A DNA stretch of 64,000 nt from Pardosa pseudoannulata (taxonomy: Eukaryota; Arthropoda; Arachnida; Araneae; Lycosidae), in the NCBI GenBank assembly GCA_032207245.1, contig CM063502.1, positions 70,819,116 to 70,883,115 of the forward strand. The letters are read 5' to 3'. How positions within the stretch are numbered: position 1 is the first letter of the stretch; each line of letters opens with the position of its first letter. This document shows positions 44,329-56,494 of this stretch, in pieces. A model generated the notes under the pieces. That model did no database searches and was not told the DNA's origin. It saw nothing but the letters and a program-made list of their open reading frames with translations. The translations under genes and the position numbers were made by a program.

Positions 44329-45260
44329 CAAGGCATGGAACTTTAATAGTGGTAATTATTTATTTACATGGAATACAAAAGTGATTCATGTCACCATGTT
44401 TTACAGTCCTTGTATATAGTCGTCAGCATTCTGTGTAACCCGTTTCCAAAGATGTGGATGTCGCAGTATACTTGTAGAAGCGCCTGTTATGTTGATAGTT
44501 CGAATGGACCGGCCTATTGCTGCAAGAATCTCTGGAACAGTTCTGAAGAGAATACCACTAAGTGGTTTCTTCCTCATACGAATTAAGTCACAAGCGCTTA
44601 GATTTGAGGAGTATGCTGGATGGTAAAGCACATCCCAGGCCCATCAATCGTACATATCAGTCACAGCTTGGCCGAGCATTGCCATGCAGAATAATAGAGC
44701 GATTCTGCAGAAAGTGCAGAATTTTGCTCATGCTCAGGGGCTCCCTGAGAGTATGCAGCACAGAAGTATGCTTAAATTCTGTCTTTCGAACCAGCTCACG
44801 AATCGTTTTGACATCGATTACTGTCCATTAGTGCGGCGACAGCATGCATTTCTGCATCGCTGATACTAGGACGACCTGACGGATGCATGTCCGCCACATT
44901 TTGGCGTTCTTCATTGAAGGCATTTACACATCTTTCTACAATTCTGTAAGAAATGGAGTTCCCCCGCAATCCTCTTGAAGCCCTAGATGAAATTGTATTG
45001 ATGTAAGATATCTGGTACATTGAATTTTTATCCATTTTCGTTGTTCTTGTTTGAAAACATCCTAACAACGATTACTTTAGAATGCAAGATAATACAAGGA
45101 TCAGTTCTTCACGTCACTACACATTTGTATGACGTAGAAAGGACGAGTCTTTTTGCTGAGAGGTAAGGTAGGTATGTAGCTTATCTGTGGTATACGCGAT
45201 ATTCTTTGGTTTTGTAGCATTTTTACAGCAGTGTTGCCACTATTAAAGTTTCAACCCTCG
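44329..45260 (-). mobile_element. Internally deleted mariner transposon
   Basis: TA flanks both ends (44327-44328 and 45261-45262). The outer 24 bases pair in inverted orientation at 20 of 24 positions; the inner 15 (AACTTTAATAGTGG plus a leading A) are identical. At 932 bp the element is about 370 bp shorter than a typical 1.3-kb mariner, which agrees with the deletion seen in its transposase gene. Confidence 0.9.
44401..45035 (-). pseudogene. mariner (DD34D-type) transposase deletion pseudogene
   Basis: Reading on the minus strand from ATG at 45033-45035, the N-terminal helix-turn-helix is clear: VERCVNAFNEERQNVADM, then HPSGRPSIS, and the second helix-turn-helix as TIRELVRKTEFKHTSVL. A frame change near 44800 separates the two. 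Around 44700-44720 the reading passes from LSMSKI straight to the second catalytic block, HGNARPS, where the family has HDNARPH; the catalytic Asp is Gly here. The region with the first catalytic Asp, about 120 residues, is deleted. The third block survives as HPAYSSNLSACDL, with its Asp, about 31 residues after the Gly, close to the 34 expected. The end reads HLWKRVTQNADDYIQGL. It is inactive. Confidence 0.88.
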
Positions 45261-45262
45261 TA

Positions 45263-45405
45263 GTTTTTCTACATGAGGACTAACGTCACCGACACTCACT
45301 GCTTAAAGCCGATTTCGAACGGCTACAAATATTCATGCTAGCAGCCAGATTCAAACACACAAACTTTGGTTCGATAAGCAGCACCCTACTCATTTAATCA
45401 TAGTT
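45263..45405 (-). repeat. tRNA-derived SINE copy, 3' tail next to the mariner
   Basis: On the plus strand AAAGCCGATTTCGAACGGCT matches the SINE body at 48430 (AAAGCCGATTCCGAACGGCT), and CATGCTAGCAGCCAGATTCAAAC its box B region. The element runs on the minus strand with a worn head near 45400. Its tail is cut exactly at the mariner's TA. Confidence 0.7.
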
Positions 45406-46946
45406 CAAAAGAAAAGCTTTTAAATTGAAGCATTAACTTTAAAGTTTAGAATCATTTGCTGTGTATATTCAGTATTAGCATTACTTATTTAAAATAATCT
45501 TATATTACCTAAATATGAAGCTTCTAACAGCATACAAGAAATTAAAATGATTGAGTATTTTCTACCCAAAAGTCCATTAAAAAAACATGTTTAAAACATT
45601 TAGTGAAAAAATATTTATGAACCTTATTTATCCGTAGTCTAAAGGTCATTTGTTGGTTAGTTAATATTTTACGGTCATCCTAAATTTGGATTGGATGATA
45701 ACTCAACATGCAAGACGATGTATATATTTCTTTCTGCTGTCAAAAATCTTTTATGGTGTTTTCAACGATATATGCCCCCCAAAAGTTTGCAAACTACTGT
45801 AATTTCTTAAAATACTTGAAGGGATTTCAAAGATATAAAATAGATATTAATAAAAACGTTTCGCTAGATTTTTTTTCATACACCTAAAATCTATAAAATA
45901 AAGTTCATTGAAATAATATTATAACACAACATATTTAAAATAATAAAACACGCTAAACCCTATGGAACAACGAAATCCTATTAAATTTCTATATACAAAA
46001 TTTGCAATTCATCTCTAAAAAAAGAAATCAAAATCTTTAAGTATATAATACATTTTAATACATAAATAATTACATAATTAACATTTTTCATTTGCCATTG
46101 TTTTTTTATTTCACAAATATATTTCTCGTAGAAACAGGGAATTCATACTGCAATTACATTAGATTTGTTTTACTGTTTTTCTTAAGTTTCAGTATATTTT
46201 TTTTTTCAATTTTGATCAAATTATCATTTTATATTAAGCCCTCTAAATATCATTTTCTACAGGTTTTCAATCATATTAAGATTATATTTGGGAAATTTCC
46301 AAGATAAAACGATCATAAAGATCATTCTAATACATAGAATAGTACTGACGTAAAGAAAGAGAGATTATCTCGGAGAATAACACACTAGCTCTTCTTCCAA
46401 GAGTTCCTTTTGCACAGTAAAGCTTTATCCAACATGAAATTATCATACATGTTAGCTGAACATGAAACCTATAAAACTATTCTTTAAAAATTTCTAATAC
46501 ATGTCATTGCTGTCTGCATAAGTATAACTACATGACTACATTGGGGTCTTTTCTATCCAGAAATACTTGTCTTATCCTTTTTTTCACATAAGGTATTTAA
46601 TTCATTTTAATTGCTAAATGCTACCTAACTATATTGTAGAATCATGATTTTAAGTTATTTGTTTAGGTTCATTTTGTTATCTTTATGAAATAATATCATC
46701 CTATTTTATATGTGAAATTCAGTACAATTTCCCGCTAATTAGTATTGAAATTATTTGATTACATTTTCTATATGCTTTTCTGCATTTGTATATCATTATT
46801 TATTATCTTACAGGTAAATTTCTATAGTAATAAAGTATTATTTATTCAGCAAAGCATTCTGTACTTTTGAAATAAAAGACTGTTTTTCAATTATTTACTA
46901 ATAAACATCACCGTAAAAGGAAATATAGCGCAAGATATGTTTTTGG
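45406..46946. other. AT-rich DNA, no gene recognised
   Basis: A frame at 46092-46307 is a hydrophobic Phe/Ser-rich peptide typical of T-rich DNA and is not called. Confidence 0.6.
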
Positions 46947-47360
<414 letters not shown>

Positions 47361-48360
47361 AAGTATGTCTATATAGTCATTTCATAGAAAAATAAAAATT
47401 CTACTTTTGTGCATTATTTGCCTTCTAATAAAAAATTACACATTGGAGACAAAATATACATAAAATTTTTACATTAGATCAAAGAATATAATTTTTGTTG
47501 TCTGAATAATAAATAAAGGGAATTTGTAAGAAAATTGTAAATACGTTAGTCGCTTAGTTGTCCCATTTGTTTAACGTTACAGTATACTTTATTAAATTGT
47601 TTCCCAGAAGTAAACTATTCCCATTTGAAACAATACACAGCAATATAGTGTTATGTAATGGAAAGATATAGCGGAATTATTAAAAGGTATATATAACAGA
47701 AAGGAAAATGTATAAATTGCAATGCTATGACAAAAATAATTGAAAAAGATATTGAAAATTCTTTAAGCATTTTTCTGTGTATTGAATATTTCACAAGGGT
47801 AAGGTTTTATCCGAAAGCATTGTGTGTTAAAATTTTCTTTTTTAAAAAGTGTAATTTTAAATAGAAAATGACACATTTTTAAATATTTTCTATGCCTACA
47901 AAAATAAACTATGAAAATATTTTTTTTTAAATCTGAAAACAGCAATGTATAGCAAATTAAATTAAATTAATTCTAATGTAGGTAAAATTATGCCCGAACA
48001 CAATAAGAAAGTTTGTTGAAAAATTTGCTTGTTCAGCTATACACCATAGAGTCACATTTGACCGTATGACACTCTAAAAATAAGTGAAAAATATGTTGTA
48101 AATTCCCTAAATGTGAAAACCACAGAATAAATACATTTTGTTCCAGTTGGAAATCACGAATATATGAAGAAAATAATTAGGTAAGGAATTGTGGTTTATG
48201 GTATGCTTATCAAAGGCTTATTCGTTGTGTGTTAAGAAAAAATATGCAAGAAACATAGTTTTATACAAAAATTTATTAGCATTCTTTAGACTTGATTTTA
48301 CTTGAAACTCTACGGTGAATCTTGTATAGAACGAGCACTAATTAGACCTGGTTTTATTAT
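47361..48360. other. AT-rich DNA, no gene recognised
   Basis: Nothing noticed. Confidence 0.6.
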
Positions 48361-48540
48361 GAGGTTTGGTTTGGAGTTCTGCGGTCTACTGTTTTGCACA
48401 CGAGGCTTAATGAGACTGGGACCTACAGCTGAAAGCCGATTCCGAACGGCTACAAACATCCATGCCCACAGCAGGATTCGAACTAGCAAACTCCAGTTCG
48501 GAAGAGCAGAGCTCTACCATTCGGCCATCGTTCGGCCTAA
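48361..48540 (-). repeat. tRNA-derived SINE, near-complete copy
   Basis: Read on the minus strand: box A as GATGGCCGAATGGTAGAGCT, box B as GCTAGTTCGAATCCTGC, body GTAGCCGTTCGGAATCGGCT, then CAGCTGTAGGTCCCAGTC and the tail GCAAAACAGTAGACCGCAGA. The box B is intact, so this is among the least worn copies in the window. An 80-codon frame through it on the plus strand is incidental. Confidence 0.82.
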
Positions 48541-48606
48541 TTAGACCTGTAAATTCTGCTTAAACACGATTTTGATACAGTTAGGAGACATTGCGTAAAA
48601 GTCAGG

Positions 48607-48745
48607 CAATACTCTTTTAAGAATTTAATTGGTGGAAAATACAATACTCTTTCAAGAGTTTAATAGGTGGAAAATACAATACTCTTTTAAGAATTTAATA
48701 GGTGGAAAATACAATACTCTTTCAAGAGTTTAATAGGTGAACAAT
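48607..48745. repeat. 35-bp minisatellite, four units in an A-B-A-B pattern
   Basis: Units start at 48607, 48642, 48677 and 48712 with CAATACTCTTT. Units 1 and 3 read TAAGAATTTAAT; units 2 and 4 read CAAGAGTTTAAT, where ACTCTTTCAAGAGT can fold. The alternation implies a 70-bp duplication of an existing pair. Confidence 0.92.
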
Positions 48746-50708
48746 ACTTCGCCTTAAAAATACACATATTATAAGCTGGCATTGAAAAAATGTATATTTT
48801 CCTATACATTTTGGAATTACTTGAACTTTTTACACTTTAAATTATCATATTTGCAGTATTCAGTTTGGTTATATGTAATTATTCTCAATGTAATAAAATA
48901 GCTATTTTCCCCGAAAACATCAATTTTTCAATCTCGGTTAGTTTGCCCCTCTGGTGGTTTTAATTTGCCTAAAACTGTCGGGTTTCTAATGTTTCAGAGT
49001 TAAAATAGACTATGAAATTATGACTCACGTGACATTTCCTAAACATTCTTTTTAAGCTAAAAGAGCAAAGCTGCATTAATCAGTAATTACAGATAATGAG
49101 TATTCTTACCTTGAAAATGTGAATTGCAGAAAAAGAACAAAGTTGATTTTTATATATCCCACGTTATATTTTTCGAGATAGTATGGTAACTAACTTGAGG
49201 AGCATAGTTTATACCCGCTCTTGAAAAATTCTTATTTCGCTCACTTGAACATATAAATGCTCTGCAGAGAACATTTATCAAATTAAACGGATGAATTAGC
49301 TTTGTATAAATTAATTTTCGCGCGCAGAATCTTAATTATAAATTTGATGCTTAATAATTGCCTGAAGGGAAAATTTAATTACTTATGTTTTTATAGTGCT
49401 TGAAAACCTCCTAGTTTTGAAAGTGCTTCAGGTAGAATAATAAAGAGTTCTGAGAAGTATTTAAAACAGAGAAAAATAAAATAACTCAAAGCATGTAAGT
49501 TATAGATAATTCGCTTTATCTTTTACATTTTACTACATGTTAATTATTCAATTTCAAGGAATACTGACTCTAAAATACGAGAAATTAGAAATGTAAAAAT
49601 ACTTCCTCTTTTAGAAAATGTTTTTAAATTAAGTAGGAAATAAATGAGAGTTAATTTGTGCTTAAATATTTAAATATTGGAGAAGAATTTGGTAGTTCTC
49701 AAAATATTCAAGAAGTATGATTAACTTCCCTTTGTATCAAGATTTTCTTGAAATATTTGCATATTTGACTGTCCCTATGTTAGAGAGAATATGTTTAAAT
49801 CTCTCTCTTCCTTTATAAAAATCACATAGAAATAAAATAATCGTTATAGCTTTGTCATTAAATGATTAAATTTGTATATCTAAATTGCGTCTGACAGAAG
49901 AAGATTTTAATTGAAAATCCATTTCTTATACACATTTTAAAGATAAATTAACATACATTTCATACATATTTATGAAATACAAAATGAAAAGTAAGTAATT
50001 GGTTTATTTTTGTATTACATTGTATATTATTAAAAAAAGACTGCTTAGCGAAATTTTACTGACAGTTTCACGGGAAATTTTCTATTTAAAATATTTTGAC
50101 TTTTCATATTAAAAAAATTAAACTGTGTTTGACGTATACTTCAAATGATTTCAATTTATGAACAATAAGTGAACTAGTTAGTGCTTTATGAAAATAGTTA
50201 AGATCAAAAGTAAGAAGTCACATTGATCTAAATCAATTTTTAATAGAAAATATATGTTTTGATATTATTCATAATATAAGAAATCTACGCTATGTGGTAT
50301 GGTTTAGATCAGTTTATCTTTACTATCCTCTACATTTAAGTAAACGTAAACTGATATGTCATATATCATTCCTTATATGTCACATTAAAGATCCCGTGTT
50401 CATACAAAACTTTATATGGACGTTATTTAGACATTCTGGACGTTGATCTGTTTTTCAGTATAATACATGTGGTTATGATTTTTATTTCGCACCGTGACTT
50501 ATTCGTCTGAAATCCGATCCCGAAAACAGTTGTGGTACCATAGTATTGGAAATCGACTAATTATATATTTCATTAGGAATAATAGAACATAATAATAGGA
50601 ATAAAAAATATATTGGAATAATTATAATACCTTTAGAATATTAATATTATTCCGAAAGAAATATTTTAAGAAAAAGAATAAACACATGTATCACACGCTA
50701 TTTATCTT
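48746..50708. other. AT-rich DNA, no gene recognised
   Basis: Nothing beyond composition noticed. Confidence 0.6.
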
Positions 50709-50742
50709 AGTAGAATAATAAAATATTAGGTATTATTCTACT
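50709..50742. repeat. Perfect fold-back, 12-bp arms with a 10-base loop
   Basis: AGTAGAATAATA (50709-50720) and TATTATTCTACT (50731-50742). It lies about 90 bp before a much longer inverted repeat. Confidence 0.9.
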
Positions 50743-50829
50743 ACTCTAAACTCTTAGAAGCAACAGCCCCTAGATTGCCAAGGTCGAAGGTGCCAATCTT
50801 CGTTTCCCTAAGGGCACTAAGGTGCGAAG

Positions 50830-50967
50830 TGTATTATGAAAAATATTGGTTTGAGGCTAAAAAAATTGTGATTACTGTTTATGACCTATATGGAATCCTT
50901 ACATCTCTTCAGCGGGTAGACAAACTAAGAACCAAGCATGCCTCAAACCAATATTTTTCATAATACA
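50830..50967. repeat. Perfect 28-bp inverted repeat with an 82-base spacer
   Basis: Arms 50830-50857 and 50940-50967 are exact reverse complements (core GAAAAATATTGGTTTGAGGC / GCCTCAAACCAATATTTTTC). The spacer is not repetitive. No TA or other duplication flanks the arms. A transcript of either strand would form a long hairpin. A plus-strand frame at 50775-50963 crosses it and is a by-product. Confidence 0.92.
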
Positions 50968-52733
50968 TCAATATACACAAAATCCTGTTTTACAACTGAT
51001 AGTGAAACCTACACTTTCTGTGACTTCACTCGGTCATCTCCCAATAGTCTTTCCCCTGTTCTAAAATAACAAACATTTTGCATGCATCAAGGAAAAATTC
51101 ATACTTTTTAAAATTAATAGTATTAAATACACATCATAAAACAAATCCTTTCAGTTATTTTTAAAGTTAAATAAGTACTCCAATACCACGATTTCCTTCA
51201 ACTTTTTATAATTCACCTTTAGCTGTATATGAAGTTAATTATTTCTTCAGACCTAAATTATTACTGATAAAATTTCATTTGAAAAAATAAATTAATTTAG
51301 TATACTAATATAAAGATATTTTCAATATAATCAGTTTACCTATTACCTTTGATTAAATTATTCAAGATTAATTTTGAATTTTAAATTACCTCATGAGAGA
51401 TGATTTAATATCGTAACGACTTTGTAGTTTCTTTTCAACATCATCCTGATTAAACAGAAGAAACACCATTATTAGGCAGTTTCAGTCTAGAGAAAGTTAT
51501 TAATGGTAAATGAACAAAACGCTGCAGAGTCTTTGAAAAAATATCCCGAGTTTCATCTCATTATTTCAGAAATGGTTTGTTACCCTATTTATCTTTTCAA
51601 AGATTTTTTTTTATTCTAATATATGCATGTTTTAAAGATGCTTAGAATAAAAAAATGTGCATAAATGCACGAATTTCGTCATTAATTGAACATGAGATGC
51701 GCTAAATAGAAAAAAATGCGTTTTTTTTATTTAAGCAGCTGAAAAGAACTCGAAGTTGGTAATTACAATTTATAATCATTAAATGTAGTAAACAATTACA
51801 TTTTGAAATTTGAATTATATTTCCTTGTGTAAAATACCTTTTTTATATTTAATGGTTTTGCAGTAATTCATAACGTTGAAAGATAAAGAAAATTATTTTA
51901 ATAGAAATGAATAGAAGTTTAATAGATATAATCTCTATATATATAATGTACCTTTGACATGCAGATTAGTAAATGGACACAGAAAATATTTTAGGACATT
52001 TATAATATATAATGTTTAAAATATTTTTAAGACTTAAAATTTATTTATATTTTTTAAGATGTTATGTTAATTACACATATATATTTAACATTAAGTTTAG
52101 TTGTATTTTTCTTAAACCATTTATATTAACTTTACTTTACATGAATAGTTAAATATTTGGTTGTAGTTTCTAATTAGTCATTACTATTAATCTGAGGGTC
52201 ATAGATTTATAGAATATCTAATTTTGTAAAATCTAAAAGTTTCTGCGTACCGAGTTACCGAGTTATTGTTATGTTACTAAGATTTTTTCTAAAACATGCA
52301 GTAAATATATTTCAAATTCTTGACTGAATAGATGCAGTATGCTGATGTTTAGGTTATCTACTTTTGAATATTGTGACATAACCTTAAATCTATCTATTAT
52401 TGTTTAAAATCTGGCAGTAAAATTCTCTCTTTTGTTGAATGAGAAATCGTTTGTTTATAGCATGATATAAATAAATGTTATCAACTTCTAAAGAAAAGTT
52501 TAAATTTTACGCTTTAGGTGTTATATAGTTTTGAGGTTATACCCTTCCAAATTTTCTATACTCATATTAGGAAAAACATTTGGAATGGTGATTCAGTAGG
52601 ATAGAAAATCCGAAATTAAAGGACAATTAAATGATACCATTGCGTTATTTTAAAAATTAATGAGTAATGACTTGCATGTACTTTTCAAAGAAAATATTTA
52701 ATTTTATCTTAAAACTCCCATTATAGTTTTATG
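50968..52733. other. AT-rich DNA, no gene recognised
   Basis: Nothing noticed. Confidence 0.6.
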
Positions 52734-52750
52734 TTAACCCCTTACGGTAA

Positions 52751-52773
52751 AATGACGAGTCTAGCTCGTCATT
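52751..52773. repeat. piggyBac subterminal palindrome
   Basis: Nine-base arms AATGACGAG and CTCGTCATT around TCTAG. A second imperfect version follows at about 52797-52819. Such motifs near piggyBac-like ends are likely transposase-binding sites. Confidence 0.8.
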
Positions 52774-52959
52774 AGTTTTTCATTCCATACCGCACAATGA
52801 CGAGCTACACTTGTCATGCGATTAAAGTTACTGTTAAATATGATAATTAATTTAGTTTAAAATTTCTAGTGTACTGAATTTGGCAACACTTTTATCACTT
52901 GTGAAAATCACAAGTCACTATTGCATATTGTTTACTTGGTACAAGTCATTGCCAAATTA

Positions 52960-53121
52960 ATGAGTCAGAATAAAAGAAAACCTACTAAGAAATGCCGTGT
53001 GTGTTACAAGAATCAAATTAAAAGTGAGGCTACTTGGCGGTGTAAACAATTAAGAATTCCTTTGCACTTTGTTTTGAAAAGTACCACTAGCTTGAAGACT
53101 ATTATCTGTATACCTTATTAA
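52960..53121 (+). pseudogene. piggyBac transposase, C-terminal cysteine-rich tail only
   Basis: From ATG at 52960 the frame gives 53 residues: MSQNKRKPTKKCRVCYKN, then IKSEATWRCKQLRIPLH and a changed end. The KKCRVC...(T)xWRCKxC-like pattern is the C-terminal zinc-binding domain of piggyBac transposases, which helps bind the transposon ends. Here the second Cys pair is damaged (WRCKQL where the family has C-x2-C) and the last His/Cys cluster is lost. The rest of the protein, including the DDD catalytic core, is gone. The frame is open upstream to 52921 only through a TTG start, so the ATG is preferred. Confidence 0.75.
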
Positions 53122-53300
53122 TGTTTTGCTTTGATATTTTTTTAATTTTACTGTTTCTGATATTATTTAACACTATGTAAAAAGTGGATTTTAATTAAGA
53201 ATATGTAAGAATTGTAAAATGAAACAAGTTTTTAAAATAAAAATTAAATGGTTATTTCATGCACAGTTTTTCATTATTAAATCATACCGGAAGGGGTTAA

Positions 53301-55370
53301 CATATATAAATATCAAGTGACATACTTAATCACATCATTGTCGATCTGTAACAGAACACAGATTTAGGGATTTTTGGCACCATTCAATATCAATGTTACG
53401 ATTAACAAAGTATAAATCTTATAGAGATATTTTATTCAGAGAAGGAATTATTTATGGAACCCCTTTTGAAGTAGTAAACTGCGAATTTAAGTTCTTGTGA
53501 CTTTTTAGTTTTACGATAATTTTGAATGAAACCGTATAATTCTTTTTATGAAGATTACTGTGAATATTGGAGTAAATTTCAATTTTTTTTCTCTGGAAGG
53601 GATAGAAAAAGTCCATGTACGATGATAAATTAACGAGGTTGACATTGTATCTCATGTTTGGACATAACATGAGATTTCCACCATGCACAATAACTATACT
53701 GGGAAATGATTTTGAACATCTCTGAGTTTACATAAAAAATATTTTATCGAATCAGAGTATGGTTTGTAATAATAAAAAAATAGTTCATTTCGTTTGCCGT
53801 TAAAAGAAAGAAAATGAACTTATTTGTAGATCTCTCCAACAAGAAATTATGAAGTAGAAATCATACTTCAATATCAGGTCATCCTCTAAGTACCACTAAT
53901 TTAGGACCCATGACTTTTCCGTTTTTCACAAAATAAAATCTGTTCTAAACGGAACTTAATTTGAAAATATCCCAGCTATTAAAACAATTAATACAAAATA
54001 AATGTCCACACGCTTTTCAAAAGTAGAAAATTGGATTGAGTTGGTGTACAAGTGCCATGCACATACACACTTGTGTGTCTATGATTATGTGCATGCATTA
54101 ACCACTAAATAATATCCATGAAAGGGGAATGAAAATACAGAGAAATATTTTACATGTGATAAAGATATAAATACAACTGCAAACCGTTATTTTGGTTTAT
54201 CTGGTTATAAGCAAAAGTGGACAGTCTGTTTCTAAACTAATGATACTTTTAAATAGAGACAATATTTTTCGAAATGATAATGCTTTATTCTGTCTTCAGA
54301 AAGACAGGAAATGTAGAATTTAATGAAGCTCTGAATACTAATGCAGGGTGAAAATGATCTTGTGCTTAGAGAGAACTTCTATTTAATAGCATATAAACTT
54401 CATGAATTAAACTGATAGCTCTAATGGGAATTAAGTAAGCACGCTTGTTTGTATAGAATTCATATCCAATTATAGACAAAATGAGCAATATATCAAGTCC
54501 GTCAAGGTATAGTTAATTTCAACAAATCCAAAATATTTAGAAGAAAATGAGAATTTCAATCAGTCTAGAGTAGTTTACCTTTATTATTTATAATCCAAAT
54601 GATTCTAATAACAATTAAAATACTTTTGGAATGTTTTCAGATAAAAACAGGTTCTAATTAAGATATTGCCCAATTTTTATGCTTTGGATTACATGTGTTA
54701 AATATAGATAGTAGGTATCAATCGAAATTAATTTAAAATCGCTCAACATAAAATAATTTCTTTCTATTTGTATATGTGTAATTCATTTACCCATTATCCA
54801 AATATTTTTTAAAAAGGATGTTTTGAAGTTTGTAGTTACCAAATGGTACAAAAAGTTTAAAATCGAAAAATTCGAACAAAAACAGTTAATATTTAATTAT
54901 TCTGTACAAACTATAAAAAAATTACATGTTTTTAAAAATATAAATATTAAGGCCAAGAAGTTATAAAACAACCTCAATTTACAAAGTGTATTTAATTTTT
55001 TATAGTTAAGTTACACAGTTCTTCTGATAATTTATAAAAATAAAATTCTGCAGAAATAGTTATAAAACTTAGTCTTAATTTGGATTCTTAATTCTTTTTT
55101 CATAGCTTGAAATTATTAAAAGTACCTTTATTTTGTGGCTCGTTAAATTTATATATCGTGTGACATTTTTAAGTTAAACATCATTAGCTTTCAAAAGTAT
55201 GTATCGAGTAAAATACTATTAACGATTTATAGAAAAAGAGAACTACAAAGATATACAATAATAGTAAGAGTAAAGGATTTATTTTGTAAATGCAAAACCT
55301 ATTAAAGCACAATCTGCGATTAAAAGAAAAAAATCACGAAAACGTACTTAACCGCTGTAATAGGAAAGCC
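53301..55370. other. AT-rich DNA with one fold-back
   Basis: Arms CATGCACATA (54057-54066) and TATGTGCATG (54086-54095) flank an ACACTTGTGTGT loop. Nothing else noticed. A minus-strand frame at 53452-53688 starts on GTG and has no motif. Confidence 0.6.
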
Positions 55371-55700
55371 TGTCTCCTCTACTTCTTTAATAACAAAAGA
55401 AATCATAGCTCATTAAAAGTCTTGTTATTTTTTAAGATACTGTAAGTATATTTGTACTACTTAAAAGTCGAACTCTGATTACTGCAGAAAAAAAAAAGAA
55501 ATATTTTCTCATTTTTCAAACAATTTCGGGTCTTTCTACTTTAATTTTCTCGTACTCTTCTATCATAAAGCATCATTGAATCATCACTGAATCATTATTG
55601 ACTTGCGTAACAGCTGCAAAAAGTGAATCGGACAATTTTGACGTTTGATGTGCATTCGAGCCTTCTATGAAATGACATGGGCTCTATTCACTCAATTGTA
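55371..55700 (+). repeat. Dispersed repeat block A, copy 1
   Basis: Shares CTTAAAAGTCGAA, TTTCTCATTTTTC, TTTAATTTTCTCGTA, TTGACTTGCGTAACAGCTG and GACAATTTTGACGTT, in this order, with 57350-57660. A further partial relative is at 32464-32580. Confidence 0.8.
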
Positions 55701-55789
55701 TCTTTTTTATCTTTTTTCATACCTTTGTCAACTGATTGCATCTTCATCATTATTTTGATGGTTTATTTTCATTTTTTTTCACTGTTGCT

Positions 55790-56490
55790 CAATAGTGTTG
55801 AATAGTAAGTTACAGTATCATTTTTCTTTATTGATGATTAATGTTTTTTCTTTGATACATTTGGATTTATAGCTTCAATTGGTTGCATTTTTTTGATAAC
55901 AGCAAGTGTATATTTATCATTCTTTTTCACTATCATAGTTAATAGTAAGTTACAGGAGGATTCCACATTTTATCTTTATCAGAGCCTATGATTTAATAAA
56001 AATGTTTTTTTCTTTCTTTAATACATGCATAAAGTATGTTATAGCTTACAAAGGAGTCTGGTCGCAATTTATGTGCATACTCATCAGAAGTGTATGTTAA
56101 TTTTCATTCTTTTTCACTGACTGCCCAATAGTATTGAATAGTAAGTTACAGGAGAATTCCACATTTTATCTTTATCAGAGCCTATGATTTAATAAAAATA
56201 TGTTTTTCTTTATTTAATACATGCATAAAGTATGTTATACTTGCAAAGGAGTCTGGTCGCAATTTATGTGCATACTTATCACAAGTGTATGTTAATTTTC
56301 ATTCTTGTTCACTGACTGCCCAATAGTGTTGAATAGTAAATTACAGGAGGATTCCACATTTTATCTTTATCATGACCTATGAATTTAATAAAAAATGTTT
56401 TTTCTTTGTTTAATACATTCATAAAGGATGTTATATCTTATAAATGAGTCTGGTTGAAATTTATGTGCATATTATACTCATTGCAAGTGT
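55790..56490 (+). repeat. Tandem repeat block B, about 195-bp period, three full units and a worn first part
   Basis: GTAAGTTACAGGAG(G/A) starts at 55945 and 56141 and GTAAATTACAGGAGG at 56336. Each is followed by ATTCCACATTTTATCTTTAT, TTTAATAAAAA, AATACAT(G/T)CATAAAG(T/G)ATG, GGAGTCTGGT and ATTTATGTGCATA. Periods are 196 and 195 bp. A more distant relative lies at 57790-57850. Confidence 0.9.
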
Positions 56491-56494
56491 ATGT

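Larger units (their letters stand above)
52738..53296 (+). mobile_element. piggyBac deletion derivative
   Basis: TTAA flanks both sides (52734-52737 and 53297-53300), the piggyBac target site. The ends are CCCCTTACGGTAAAAT on the left and the reverse complement CCCCTTCCGGTATGAT on the right, matching at about 13 of 16 positions. Just inside the left end is a subterminal palindrome (AATGACGAGTCTAGCTCGTCATT, 52751-52773, core only shown: AATGACGAG / CTCGTCATT), followed by a related ATGACGAGCTACACTTGTCAT. Length is 559 bp, against about 2.4 kb for complete elements. Confidence 0.88.

Noticed and set aside
44368..44831. Plus-strand frames inside the mariner element
   Set aside because: Shadows of the minus-strand transposase, whose motifs are clear.
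48302..48544. Plus-strand 80-codon frame with many Arg residues
   Set aside because: It crosses a minus-strand SINE; the peptide is a translation of the repeat.
50775..50963. Small plus-strand frame at the inverted repeat
   Set aside because: Its end is simply the second arm of the repeat; no motif.
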